Origin: Protopterus annectens
Taxonomy: Eukaryota; Chordata; Ceratodontiformes; Protopteridae
NCBI RefSeq assembly: GCF_019279795.1
Contig: NC_056731.1
Span: 866,415,482-866,479,481 of the forward strand
Length of the DNA stretch: 64,000 nucleotides
Direction of reading: 5' to 3'
Position numbers and translations under genes: made by a program. The notes under the pieces were generated by a model. The model worked only from the letters and a program-made list of their open reading frames with translations, was not told where the DNA came from and ran no database searches. Of this stretch, positions 1-9,204 are shown piece after piece; positions within the stretch are counted from its first letter, which is position 1, and every line of letters begins with the position of its first letter.

Positions 1-245
1 CGTAATCCAGAGACTGCCCATGCTATAGAATAGACTTCTCTTACATGTCAAACAGAGCACCTCACTGGCCCTCTTCAAGAGAAATCTTGATGAGTGGATG
101 GGAAATAGAAAATTCTCTCCGGGGATTACTCCAGTGGCTCTACTCCACAGAGGCACTGGGAACTAAGATGCCAGGGTAATCCTATGGGGTAGGCTTGTAA
201 AGGCTCCAGGGCCATTAGCCTAGTACACACCTATGAACCTATCTT
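1..245 (+). mobile_element. LINE-A (CR1-like) 3' terminal fragment
   Basis: This is the last part of the reverse-transcriptase ORF and the 3' tail of the CR1-like family called LINE-A here. It aligns by eye with the 3' end of the plus-strand copy near 60930-61180: both share the segment reading acatgtcaaacagag, then cctcttcaag, then gatgagtggatggga, and both end with 'gccattagcctagta'. The tail closes with the short repeated motif cctatgaacctat, as CR1 and L2 type LINEs end in short tandem repeats rather than poly(A). The fragment is cut by the window edge, so its 5' limit is unknown. Confidence 0.85.
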
Positions 246-595
246 GACAGAACTAAATCTTTTAGAAATAAGACCAACTCTTTGTGTCCTTTGCCATTGG
301 ATCTGAAGGGAAACCAGTTTTCAAACTGACTGTCTCCAAGTGGATCTCTCACTGTATTCCCATTTGCTATAGCCATCATGGTAAAAAGCCACTGGAAGCT
401 GTCAGGATTCACTCTACCAGGGCCACTGCTACCTCTGGTGCTTTCTTGAAAGGAGTATGTACCAAAGACATTTTGGAAGGTGCTACCTGGTTATCTGTGC
501 ATACTTTTACCAAACACTACCAATTGTCAGTCTTTTCCAAGTCTAGAGCAGGATTTGCCACTGCCATCCTGCAGGGCATCCTCTCTTCCCCATAA
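246..595 (+). pseudogene. DIRS tyrosine recombinase, C-terminal remnant
   Basis: The translation contains HSTRATATSGAF followed by ATWLSVHTFTKHYQ. This matches the C-terminal box of DIRS tyrosine recombinases, where H-x-x-R supplies two catalytic residues and the Tyr of the HY pair is the nucleophile. The same segment in DIRS-main (7106-7312) reads HSTRAVSTSSAF and ATWSKPHTIITHYK. Upstream bases 246-283 continue the homology in another frame (DRTKSFRNKTN against DRTKDIRKSDQ), so at least one frameshift lies near 284. This is only the last third of a recombinase and is not functional. Confidence 0.8.
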
Positions 596-631
596 TCTTC
601 TTTCCACCCTCATCTCAGCTTTAAGAATCAT

Positions 632-1060
632 CCCATAAGTCGGGCCTGCAACAGTGAAACACAAAGAACATAGTGCAGTTGCGTGCATGTACCATAAATG
701 TAGATGTTTGAGTGTATTCACTTATTTCCGTCCCTCTTTCCCCCTTTGCCTACAGTAGTTTTCCTTGCAGGGCCCTCATTCTAACTTTGCCCCTTGCCTA
801 GGGTTCATCCTGGGGGTTCCTACCTTCAAGGGGGCAAGAAAAAACTGAAGTCATTGTGTCATCTAGCTCCCTTTATACCCAAATGTATTGATGTTATGAT
901 AGGACATCCGCCAGCCTTAGGAGGAGGAGGAGGGAGATTTTTACTGTGGTAGTCGGGCAGGCCAAGGGCTACCACAGCAGGAAATCCTACAAGTCAGGAC
1001 TGCAACAGTGAATGCACTTGAACATCTACATTTATGATGTATACACAACTGTACTTTTCT
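632..1060. repeat. Complementary segments of DIRS-0 (internal region and right terminus)
   Basis: The segment near 690-722 and the segment near 1005-1050 are reverse complements with several mismatches. In addition, 'gcctgcaacagtgaa' near 645 recurs as 'actgcaacagtgaat' near 1000 in direct orientation. The pairing fits a DIRS internal complementary region facing its right terminal repeat, but divergence blurs the limits. About 730-985 between them holds no recognisable gene. Confidence 0.5.
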
Positions 1061-1658
1061 AACATTTTTCAAGCATCTAAACATGCTTTGAATAGTGTGA
1101 ATTATTGCGCAGATGCTGTGTGCACGGCTACTGTTACATCTTTGAGGAATATGGCTGGGTAAATAACCAAACGTTTGCTGATGAAGTAAAGTCTAAAGGT
1201 TTGAGTTCTGCACTAGATAAGGTGGTTTTGTATGGCCCTTCTGCTCTTCAGGTCCTCAAACAATTTGCTGAAAGAGGGAAATTACTTTCAGAAGTGATTA
1301 AAATTTTTCAAGCTCCCCCCCCCCCCATCTCCCAAATCCTGTTTTCCTTTTAAAAGGTAAAGTAAGCAGTCCCTGCCATTGCAAGACAAACAGGGAGCAA
1401 AAAAAGAGATGGCAGGAGAGGAAGAGCAAAAAAAAAAAAAAAAGGATCTTTTCCAAAAAAAGATAGTCTAATACTTCAGAATATCTATGCCAGCATTCTG
1501 TCTCCCATACCCTCCCCTCCTGTCTCTTTATATTTTCCTTTGGCAATAGGTTGTTTCAGACTCTTGGATGCTAAGAGTGGTTCAGGAGGGTTACAGTTAC
1601 AGTGGCTATACAAATACTTCCTTTCAGGAGAATTCCTCTCCAGCCTCCAAAACAAGAG
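1061..1658 (+). pseudogene. DIRS-a, 5' part (gag and RT entry remnants)
   Basis: This is the left half of an older DIRS copy disrupted by DIRS-main. Near 1540-1600 one frame reads VSDSWMLRVVQEGYSY, the conserved entry to DIRS reverse transcriptases (in DIRS-main the same place reads SDTWVQSIISRGYFIPF). A proline-rich RIPLQPPK-like stretch follows before the break at 1658. Upstream, 1080-1160 weakly resembles the DIRS gag segment ending in SLRxMAW. The homology resumes at 7827. Poly(C) and poly(A) runs at 1315-1327 and 1428-1443 sit within it. Stops are frequent and frames shift. The gag part is tentative; the RT part is reasonably secure because left and right flanks join in order. Confidence 0.55.
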
Positions 1659-1819
1659 ATGTGAAGTTGTTAAATCTCGCCGTTTATTCTCACTGATGGG
1701 TTCGGAGCCAATCCTCGGCTCCGACATGGCCGATAGCAAGCTCAAGGTTTGCCAGTAGCTCGAGACCAAGCCCCTTATCCCACAATGCACTGCTGGAATT
1801 ACCTAAGATCTAGTTTGCC
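1659..1819 (+). repeat. Left inverted terminal repeat of DIRS-main
   Basis: It starts at atgtgaagttgttaaatc and runs to about tctagtttgc. Read against the reverse complement of 7644-7792 it matches almost base for base, for example gatgggttcggagcc, ccgatagcaagctcaagg and ccccttatcccacaatgc. The left repeat is about 33 bases shorter at its tip than the right repeat. The start is set by complementarity to the left half of the internal complementary region. Confidence 0.9.
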
Positions 1820-2188
1820 GCGGCAAGAGAGATCTTGGTGATCCAGCTAGCTCGGACCATTTTAGAAAAAAATTACCAGCAAGTCTATAAAAAGTTTTCT
1901 TTTTTGTTCAGAAATATAGTGTGTGTTAGTTCTATTATATGTACTCTAGTTAAATACTTAGTTTAAAAAGTTTAAAAGTTAGGGCCTTGTTGGCTACTTA
2001 GTTGTGTGGGCCTTTAGCCCTTTTTTCCCTACTTAATCCTTATAATAGTCAAGCTTTTACTGTGGGCCGCTTAGCCCTATATTTGTATATATATTTGTAT
2101 CTATATTGCGTATATATAATACTGTTGTAGATAGTGCCCGGATTGGGCTTAGTTGTTGTGGATCTAATTTACTGTTCTTTCCTTTAAA

Positions 2189-4404
2189 ATGTCGGATGAT
2201 AAGGAGAAATCCCATCCCAAATCGGGATTCAAAAAATGCCCAGATTGTGGGCAGAAAATGTCTGTCACTGATGGACACATTCAGTGCGTCTACTGTCTGG
2301 GAGCTAAACACCTCCAAGACACCTGTAGTATTTGCCACTCCTTCTCTTCAAGAGTCCTGTTGGAGAGAAGGAGGAAACTTATAGACGTTGGATTGCTACA
2401 GCAATCTTTTTCGGAAGTTTTGAGTAGTCATGAGAGTGCTAGTACATCCTCTAAATCCTCAAAATCTAAGTCTTCAGATAAGGTCTCAAAAAAGGCTAAG
2501 ATTTCAGAAGGAGGGTCATCGGTTCCACAGTCATCGGAACCGAGTGTACCTTTGATTCGGAGCCAGCTGTCAGTATTGGAGCTGGTCTCTGAAGTTCCTT
2601 CTTCACCTCTGCTCCAGTCAGCACCTTCGGTGCATTCAGCTAAATCTTCAGTCAGCCTTTCAGATTTGGACATGGATTGGCTAGTACAGAAGCTTTTACA
2701 GGCACCAGGACTTGCCAAATTGTTGTCGGCCCCGACCAGCTTGTCAGTACCGAAGACCATGGAACCGGATTTGTCTACTCCTCTTACGAGCCGTACTGGG
2801 CTCTCGGAGCCAAAGGAAATTGAACCGATGGTGGTCGAACCATTGGAGCCGATACCCGCACCAGTGTTATCGGCTCCATCTACTCGGATGTCCTTGGCCC
2901 TGACCGAGGGGTCTGGGCGCCGATGCTCTTCCGTTGGGTCCGGGGTGGATAGTCGCACCAACTTGTCGGTGCCGACTCTTCCTCTCGGGGCTTCGGCTTG
3001 GATGAGCTCGGCTCCTACCTCGGGCTGGGACCCCAGGGTTTCAGTGCGGGAGGATCGGACGGTACTATCGGGTCCATCCACTCCTTCTTGTCGGAGCCAT
3101 GGTGCCTTCGATGCTATGAGGAGAGTTTTGTCTCCAAAGACAACGTCAGCATCAGTTCAGCTTTCCCTCTCCCCTCAAACTCCTGTGTCTGCTTCTTCAT
3201 CTACCGATCCCTCTAAGCGTAGAGACCCCGAGCCTCAAGTACCCCCACAGGGCGTCCCGTGCACTTCTGAGAACTCCCCAGATCTCCCCCACTGAGGAGG
3301 TGCCCAGGAAGAGACTGTGCAAGCGGAGGCACTTAGACTCCCCACAGGAGTCTTTGACATCTGACAAGGACTTAGATGAGTCAGAAGGGTCCCCTGGATC
3401 CCCTTCTGAGGATATCTCCTTTGCAGAGATACTAGAAATCCTTAGTCAGAGGGGCAATTGGCAGTCCAAGACCCCTACTGAGGATGAGCCCATGCTCTTG
3501 AAGGCTTTTGGGTCTCAACCTTCCACTTCTTGGATGTCTCCGCCTTATGACGAGCTCATGGAACTGATCTCTAGTAAGGTGTGGGAGTCACCGGAGGCCA
3601 TGGAACCTGTCCCTCGCAGACCCAATAAATTCATATCTGCCCCAGTGGACAAGCCATTTTTGACAAAAGGAGTGCCTGTTGATGCCATGGTGGTAGCTGC
3701 AGCCACCAAAAAGGAAGTATCTGAGACATCCTCTTCTATCCATCCCCCTAACAGAGATTCTATGGTTATGGCTAGATATGAAGTGCATGTTTAGTTCAGC
3801 GACTTTTTCTCTGTGATCACTGAACTACTTAACCAATTTTACAAGACTACAAAGAGACCTCCTGAAAGAGCTAGGAGATACTCTCCAGGGTATGGTAGCT
3901 GCAGGAGTGGCCGACAAAGTCAACACCTAGCTCACTACTCTAAACTCAGTGGTGAACTCGTCCATGTGTCTCATATCCTATGCAGCTGATGGTTCGAGTA
4001 GAGCCGCTAGTTCGGGCATTGCTCTTCGAAGACAAGCCTGGATGCGTCTCTGTTCCTTTGCGGAACCCTTTAAGTCTTCCTTTATTAATACCCCATCCGA
4101 CGGCTCATCACTGTTTGAGCCCAAAGTAGTGGAAACTTTAACCAGGTGTGAGCAGGAAGGCAAGACCTTATCTGCCGTTGGGGTCCATTTTTCGACCCCT
4201 ACTCGGCCCTACACCAAGGGCCCTAGGGGAGGAAAAATGTGGTTCCAAAAAACTCAGGCAGCCTTTCAGGACACACATGGAGAAACCCCCTGTAGAGGCA
4301 GAGGAGGGGGTTATAACGGAAGACGCCACCCCCATGGCAGAGGGGGTCCACAACAACAAGGTGACAGGGGTCAGTTCTCTGGTCAGTCATACCAGCGCCC
4401 CTGA
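2189..4404 (+). pseudogene. DIRS-main gag-like ORF (zinc-finger N terminus)
   Basis: The ORF opens at ATG 2189. Within the first 60 residues lies a cysteine/histidine cluster (CPDC near residue 18, CVYC, an H, then CSIC) typical of DIRS gag-like proteins. A long Ser/Pro/Thr-rich, probably disordered stretch follows up to 3295. The reading then passes to frame 3 at about 3295-3300 and continues through an acidic block (SDKDLDESEGSPGSP, EILEILSQRG) to 3794. It passes to frame 1 from about 3949 and ends in a Gly/Arg-rich tail at 4404 (RGRGGGY, GRGGP). Gag of this family is presumed to bind nucleic acid. At least two frameshifts and a stop at 3794 make it a pseudogene. The same acidic block occurs in DIRS-b and DIRS-c. 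Confidence 0.8.
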
Positions 4405-4443
4405 AAGGGGGCCCGACTGTTCGGCTCTGGAGGCAGGGGTCGC

Positions 4444-6291
4444 TTGTCTTTGTACCAAGAAGCCTTTCTAAACATAACATCGGATACTTGGGTACAAAGC
4501 ATCATTTCCAGAGGATATTTCATACCGTTCTTTATCCCTCCTATTCCTATAAAGAAAATCCCAGATGTTCCACCCAGTCTCAGAGAACAAGCAATCGTAG
4601 AGGTCCGCAGATTGCTAGAAAAAAGTCATCCAACCAGTCCCAGCAGACCAAGTCGGATTCAGAACTTACTCAAGATTCTTTTTGTACTAAAGAAAACAGG
4701 GGACTGGAGACCTATCTTGGACCTCAACAGACTCAACCAGTTCGTAAAGAAAGAGAAGTTCCGAATAGTCACGCTTCAGTCCATTCTTCCCTTCTTAGGG
4801 AAAGGTGATTGGATGTGCTCCATAGATCTCAAGGACGCGTACTATCACATAAAGATGAACAGACACTCCAGAGATCATCTGCACTTCCGGCTGGGAGCCA
4901 ATCATTACCAGTTTCGAGCCCTGCCCTTTGGTCTCACTACAGCCCACAGAGTGTTCACCAAATGCATGGCAGTGGTCACGGCTCACCTGAGACGTCTTGG
5001 ATTCCAGGTGTTTCCATACCTAGACGATTGGCTCCTCACTGCTACCACCAGGCATCAACTGACTCAGGCAACACAATACACTCTGACACTCTGCCATCAA
5101 TTAGGCATTACAATCAATTTCGAAAAGTCTGCCTTATCGCCATCGCAGCATACCATTTTTATAGGAGCAGAGTTAGATACCTCAACTGCCACTCTACGTC
5201 TCCCTATCGAAAGAATCTCCCTTCTCCGCCAAAACATCAGCTCACTGGTGTCAAAGAACAAAGCTACAGCAGTGGAGGTATTGAAAGTACTAGGTTTGAT
5301 GGCAGCAGCAATCCTGGCTATACCACTCACAAGGATGCATATGCGAATTCTTCAATGGCTCCTCTTCGCTCAGTGGTCTTACCAGAAACTACCGATGCAC
5401 CACAGGATTCTTATCATGGATTCTTGCAGGAGAGACCTTCGGTGGTGGTTGACGTCTCTTCATGTCACAATCGGAAGACCCTTTGTCCCCCCCCCAGTAG
5501 TCACTGTGACCACGGACGCTTCCCTGATGGGGGGGGGGGGCATTTTCAGGGAAAGACTGCCCAAGGCACATGGACAGATCAAGAATCACATCTGCACATC
5601 AATGTTCTAGAGTTGAGAGCGGCACTTCTGGTGTTGCAATACTTTCAGGACTCTCTCCCTCTTGGGACGATTGCAATTCAGACCGACAACATGTCAGTAG
5701 TCTGGTACTTGAACAAGCAGGGCGGAACCAAGTCTTTACCCCCTTTGTCGAGAAGCCCTCAGGGTCTGGCAATGGGCTGTGTCGTCCCAGCATTTTCTGT
5801 TAGCAACTCACATCCCGGGGAAATCCAACGTGATAGCGGACAAGCTAAGCAGGGCAATATTGCTCCCTCACGAGTGGTCTCTCAAACAACAGGTTGCAGA
5901 GTTGATTTTCCGCAAATGGGGTCAGCCTTGCTGCGATCTTTTTGCCAGCCACATCAATTCAAAATGCAGAAGCTACTTTGCCCTAATACCACCTCCCGGT
6001 CACCACCCGAGAGACGCACTTTTATATGATTGGTCCCCCGGGTCTCCTCTATGCATTTCCACCCTTCCATTAATACCCAGATTTTTACAGGAAGCAAAAT
6101 CACTGGGAAGGACTGCTATACTCATAGCCCCCTACTGGCCTCGACAGATTTGGTTTCCATTTCTACACCGTCTGTTGGAAGATCCATGTATCATGGACCC
6201 AGTTCCGGACCTTCTGACTCACCCATCAGGGGATCTTCATCCTTCTGTGCAGTCTCTGAAACTGACTGCTTGGCTAATCCACTTCCCCTAA
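4444..6291 (+). pseudogene. DIRS-main reverse transcriptase - RNase H - Dam-like region
   Basis: RT: 4444-5500 carries WRPILDLNRLN, SIDLKDAYYHI, RALPFGL and the catalytic VFPYLDDWLL (YLDD near 5020), as in DIRS and gypsy-like RTs. RNase H: VTTDASL near 5510 gives the catalytic Asp. The reading then leaves frame at a run of about 12 G (5529-5540) and continues as LHINVLELRAALL and TDNMSVVWYLNKQGG in the next frame, returning to the original frame near 5740-5780. Dam-like: from about 5900, CDLFASHINSKCRSYF and ILIAPYWPRQIWFPFL match the domain described in DIRS1 as similar to phage N6-adenine methyltransferases. The usual F-P-P motif is replaced (CISTLPLIP). The two shifts compensate each other. 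Confidence 0.85.
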
Positions 6292-7312
6292 TTGCCAGGC
6301 TTTATTCAATCTCAGAAGATACAAGACAGATTCTCTTATCTTCTCACAAGCCATCTACCAGGAAATTATATGGCAGTAAATGGAAAAGGTTCTCAGTTTG
6401 GGCCAATGCACAGAACATTGACCCTTTCCGAGCTCCGCTATCTTCAATTTTAGAATTCCTAACAAAAATTTTTAAGGAAGGGGCAGCAGCTGCTACAGTT
6501 CAAGTTCAGTTAGCTGCTATCTCAAATTTTCACTTTGGTCTTGGTGGCTCAAATATTATGAGCAATAAATTATCTAAAACCTTCCTTTAAGGCGTTCTTC
6601 ATATGAGACCTCTGATCAAAATTCCCTTTTCTCCCTGGAATTTAAACTTTATGCTGTCTCAAATTATTCTTCCCCCTTTTGAACCAGCATCTTCTTGTGA
6701 TTTAAAATTTTTATCTTGGAAAACAATTTTTCTTCTGGCCATCTGCCCACACAGTGTCAGAACTTAAAGCATTATCTATCAGACTACATGATCTTCCATG
6801 CTGATAGAGTATCTCTCAGAACAAACCCCTCATTTTTACCTAAAGTCTGTTCTGAATCAAATATCAATCAGGTAATTGAAATGCCAGTCTTTTTCCCCGA
6901 CCACTCTACCAAATTGGAATATATGCTGCACAAACTTGATGTTCACAGACAGCTCAGATTTTATCTGGACAGAACTAAAGATATTAGGAAATCAGACCAA
7001 CTTTTTGTATCCTTCTCAGAAGGAAGAAAAGGCAATCCAGTGGCTAAAACAACTTTATCTAAATGATGATCCGATTGTATATCCTTTGTTTAAAAGAATG
7101 CCAGCATGCCTTTAACGCACAAACCGAAAGCTCATTCTACCAGAGCTGTATCTACCTCTTCTGCTTTTCAAGCTAAATTGTCCCTTGACAATATTTGCGC
7201 TGCAGCCACTTGGTCTAAACCTCATACCATTATCACACATTACAAAGTAGATAGGGCTTCAAGGGACAGGTCTTTGTTTGGTTCTACGGTACTGAAGAAC
7301 ATACTCCCATAA
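6030..7312 (+). pseudogene. DIRS-main tyrosine recombinase (YR)
   Basis: The ORF lies in frame 3 and overlaps the end of the RT/Dam-like ORF, as is usual in DIRS1-like elements. A core-binding N-terminal part (SSHKPSTRKLYGSKWKRF, about 6340-6400) is followed by a catalytic part in shifted frames. That part holds SWKTIFLLAICPHSVRT near 6715-6765 (position of the first catalytic Arg), DRTKDIRKSDQLF near 6970, the H-x-x-R box in AHSTRAVST near 7130, and the nucleophile Tyr in THYKVD near 7240. Stops at 6590 and 7066 and shifts between frames inactivate it. Recombinases of this family join a circular DNA copy to genomic DNA. Confidence 0.85.
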
Positions 7313-7343
7313 GCCACCCAAGGTTGAGGGTGCTAGGGACGCT

Positions 7344-7449
7344 ACCCATCAGTGAGAATAAACGGCAAGATTTAACAACTTCACATATAGAAGTTATGTA
7401 CTTACCATAATGTTCCATATGAGTTGTTTATCTCGCCTTTATTCTCATG
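7344..7449. repeat. Internal complementary region (ICR) of DIRS-main
   Basis: The left half (7344-7386) is the reverse complement of the outer edge of the left terminal repeat starting at 1659, with one or two differences. The right half (7387-7449) is the reverse complement of the outer edge of the right terminal repeat ending at 7826. The two halves meet at cttcacat|atagaagtt. In the DIRS1 model this region templates the joined ends of the circular intermediate, so it predicts the exact element tips at 1659 and 7826. Confidence 0.9.
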
Positions 7450-7553
7450 TCCCTCCCTCCTTCCCCCTCCAGGCTGACTGTTGTCTTAGAGGCTAGTACC
7501 TTCCTGGTTATTCAATATTTCTCCCCCCCCCCCCTTTGGGAAGTGTTCTTCTT

Positions 7554-7554
<1 letters not shown>

Positions 7555-7592
<38 letters not shown>
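7555..7592. repeat. (AT)n microsatellite
   Basis: About 19 uninterrupted AT units lie between the ICR and the right terminal repeat of DIRS-main. Confidence 0.95.
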
Positions 7593-7594
<2 letters not shown>

Positions 7595-7643
7595 TGAGGG
7601 TATGTATATGTTGTATATATGTGTATACTGTTATTCGCAGCAA

Positions 7644-7826
7644 ACAAGATCTGAGGTAATTCCAGCAGTGCATTGTGGGATAAGGGGCTTGGTCTCGAGC
7701 TACTGGCAAACCTTGAGCTTGCTATCGGCCGTGTTGGAGCTGAGGATCGGCTCCGAACCCATCAGTGAGAATAAAGGCAAGATAAACAACTCACATCGAA
7801 CGTTATGGTAAGTACATAACTTCTAT
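7644..7826 (-). repeat. Right inverted terminal repeat of DIRS-main
   Basis: It is the reverse complement of 1659-1819 over about 150 bases, plus an extra tip of about 33 bases (cgttatggtaagtacataac then ttctat). The tip is present in the right half of the ICR but not in the left terminal repeat. Unequal repeat tips of this kind are a DIRS1 feature. The end at 7826 is inferred from the ICR. Confidence 0.88.
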
Positions 7827-8826
7827 TTTTTTCCTCTGGTTCTTCATCATTTATTCCCCCTATGAATTATAGAATCAGTGGCTAAAGGTTAAAGAGGCAA
7901 AGGCTTCTATTCTAGAATATTTTTAGTACCAAGAAAATAACTTTCTTGGAGACCAGTTCTGGATCTTTCTTTCTCAATCTGTATGTGAAAGTAGCAAAGT
8001 TCAAAATGCTGGTCCTTCAAACACTGTTAACCCATATCTCCACCGAATATCATGGTAACATTAGATCTGAAAGATTCTTATCACATTCCCATAGCCTCAG
8101 ACTTCAAGAAATTTCTTAGCTTCTGTCTGGGTCACATTATGAGTTTTCTGCATTGCCCTTTCAGTTATCTGCAGCTCCAAGGTGTTTGCAAACTATCTAG
8201 CTCCCATCATAGCACATTGCATATTGCATGGCATTCACATATTTCTTTATATAGATGTCTTACTTGTCTTTGCAGGGTCTTTTCCCAGATGTCAAGAGTC
8301 CTTAACATGGATTTCATCTCTTCTTACCAATCTGGGATTCCAGATAAAGGTACAAAAAATCTCCTTGATTCTGTCACACTGGATTGTGTTTCTGGACTGC
8401 CTTATAGGCACTTCTTAGCATAATACTTTTCTTACTCAGGAGAAGGTGGAATTTTTATCTGGAACCCTTACTGATCTTGTCCAGTCAGTCTCAGACTACT
8501 GAGAGTATGTCAGGATTCTGAAGTTCATGTCCTCTATGATTCCTCTTGCCAAGTTACATATGAGAAAAATTCAATGGTTTGAAAAAAAAAAAAAAAAAAC
8601 ATGGACCCAATGTCTTCATCCTCTGGAATTTCAGATTCCAATTTTGTGCTTTCTGAAAAAGAAACTGCACTGTTAGATACCATAAATGGCTCTGAATTCA
8701 AGCTTCCCTTAGATCCCCAGAACATCTGTAAGTACATAAGCCTCAGAGTTTGCTTGGGGAGCAGTTTCTGTGAGGATAAATGTGAAAGGCCTGTGGAACT
8801 CCTTAGACAGACCATAATGCATAAAT
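7827..8826 (+). pseudogene. DIRS-a, 3' part (RT and RNase H remnant)
   Basis: Homology resumes where 1658 broke off. RT motifs in mixed frames include RGKGFYSRIFLVPRK (about 7893-7940), VTLDLKDSYHIPIASDF (8052-8102), and FLYIDVLLVFAG near 8245, in place of the usual Y-L-D-D. HMRKIQW near 8560 matches HMRILQW in DIRS-main. After a poly(A) run at 8581-8599, a frame ending ASEFAWGAVSV (about 8740) resembles the RNase H D-A-S segment. The YIDV change and many stops show it is dead. It is cut at 8826 by PLE-I. Confidence 0.75.
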
Positions 8827-8900
8827 CCCACAAAAATGACAGATGCAGAAGGAAATAGTCCAAGGCAATAAAGTAATCCACAAACAAAAGTATTTAAGTG

Positions 8901-8940
8901 CTTTGCATTCCATCAGGTATTAGAACTTCATCAGATAAAG
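8901..8940 (-). ncRNA. Degenerate hammerhead-like core in PLE-I terminus (copy 1)
   Basis: On the minus strand CTGATGA (8934-8928) is followed by A, GTTC, a loop and a GAAT that was probably GAAC (it is GAAC in copy 2). Then comes GCAAAGCACTTAA. The GTTC/GAAC pairing matches stem II of a hammerhead, but the expected GAAA reads CAAA. It aligns position by position with the better motifs in PLE-II and PLE-III. Confidence 0.4.
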
Positions 8941-9137
8941 TATTCATACATTTGACTCCACTTAAATACAATAAAAACATGTCATGTGACTATTCCACCA
9001 ATAAGAATTCCCCCACTGACGTATTAACCCTTTGAATTCCTAAAAGGCTGTAATATACATCACTCATAACCCATTGTTCATTTAAAAATTGCTGACAAAA
9101 ACTGACTGTTCTAACTTAACTAATACAATAAATAATG

Positions 9138-9139
<2 letters not shown>

Positions 9140-9191
<52 letters not shown>

Positions 9192-9192
9192 G
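9140..9192. repeat. (TA)n microsatellite
   Basis: Roughly 23-25 TA units lie in the PLE-I 3' terminal region, where the other terminal copy carries (GT)n. Confidence 0.95.
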
Positions 9193-9204
9193 AAACGCTT
9201 TTAA

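Larger units (their letters stand above)
246..1060 (+). mobile_element. DIRS-0: 3' end of an old DIRS-like element
   Basis: This holds the end of a tyrosine-recombinase ORF, then a candidate internal complementary region (about 632-727) and a candidate right terminal repeat (about 985-1060). The internal segment gtagatgtttgagtgtattc, read as reverse complement, matches the right-terminal segment near 1012-1040 (acttgaacatctacattta). This is the geometry DIRS1-type elements use, where an internal region is complementary to the element's outer edge. The 5' portion is missing. Flanking order suggests LINE-A tail, then DIRS-0, then DIRS-a, in one orientation. Confidence 0.65.
1659..7826 (+). mobile_element. 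DIRS-main: structurally complete DIRS1-like retrotransposon
   Basis: The element is about 6.2 kb. It has inverted terminal repeats, an internal complementary region near the right end, a gag-like ORF, an RT-RNase H-methyltransferase-like ORF and an overlapping tyrosine-recombinase ORF, in the order known for DIRS1-like elements. Such elements replicate through a circular DNA intermediate and insert by recombinase without target-site duplication. I see no duplication at the flanks (ccaaaacaagag on the left, tttttcctctgg on the right). It sits inside DIRS-a. Coding frames are broken in each ORF, so it is probably inactive, but the non-coding architecture is intact. Confidence 0.92.

Noticed and set aside
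2428..3081. 217-codon minus-strand frame
   Set aside because: It is the antisense shadow of the Ser/Pro-rich gag region of DIRS-main, whose codon bias keeps the opposite strand open.
8601..8858. 85-codon plus-strand frame starting MDPMSSSSGISD
   Set aside because: It overlaps the DIRS-a RNase H remnant in another frame and shows no homology; treated as a chance frame.
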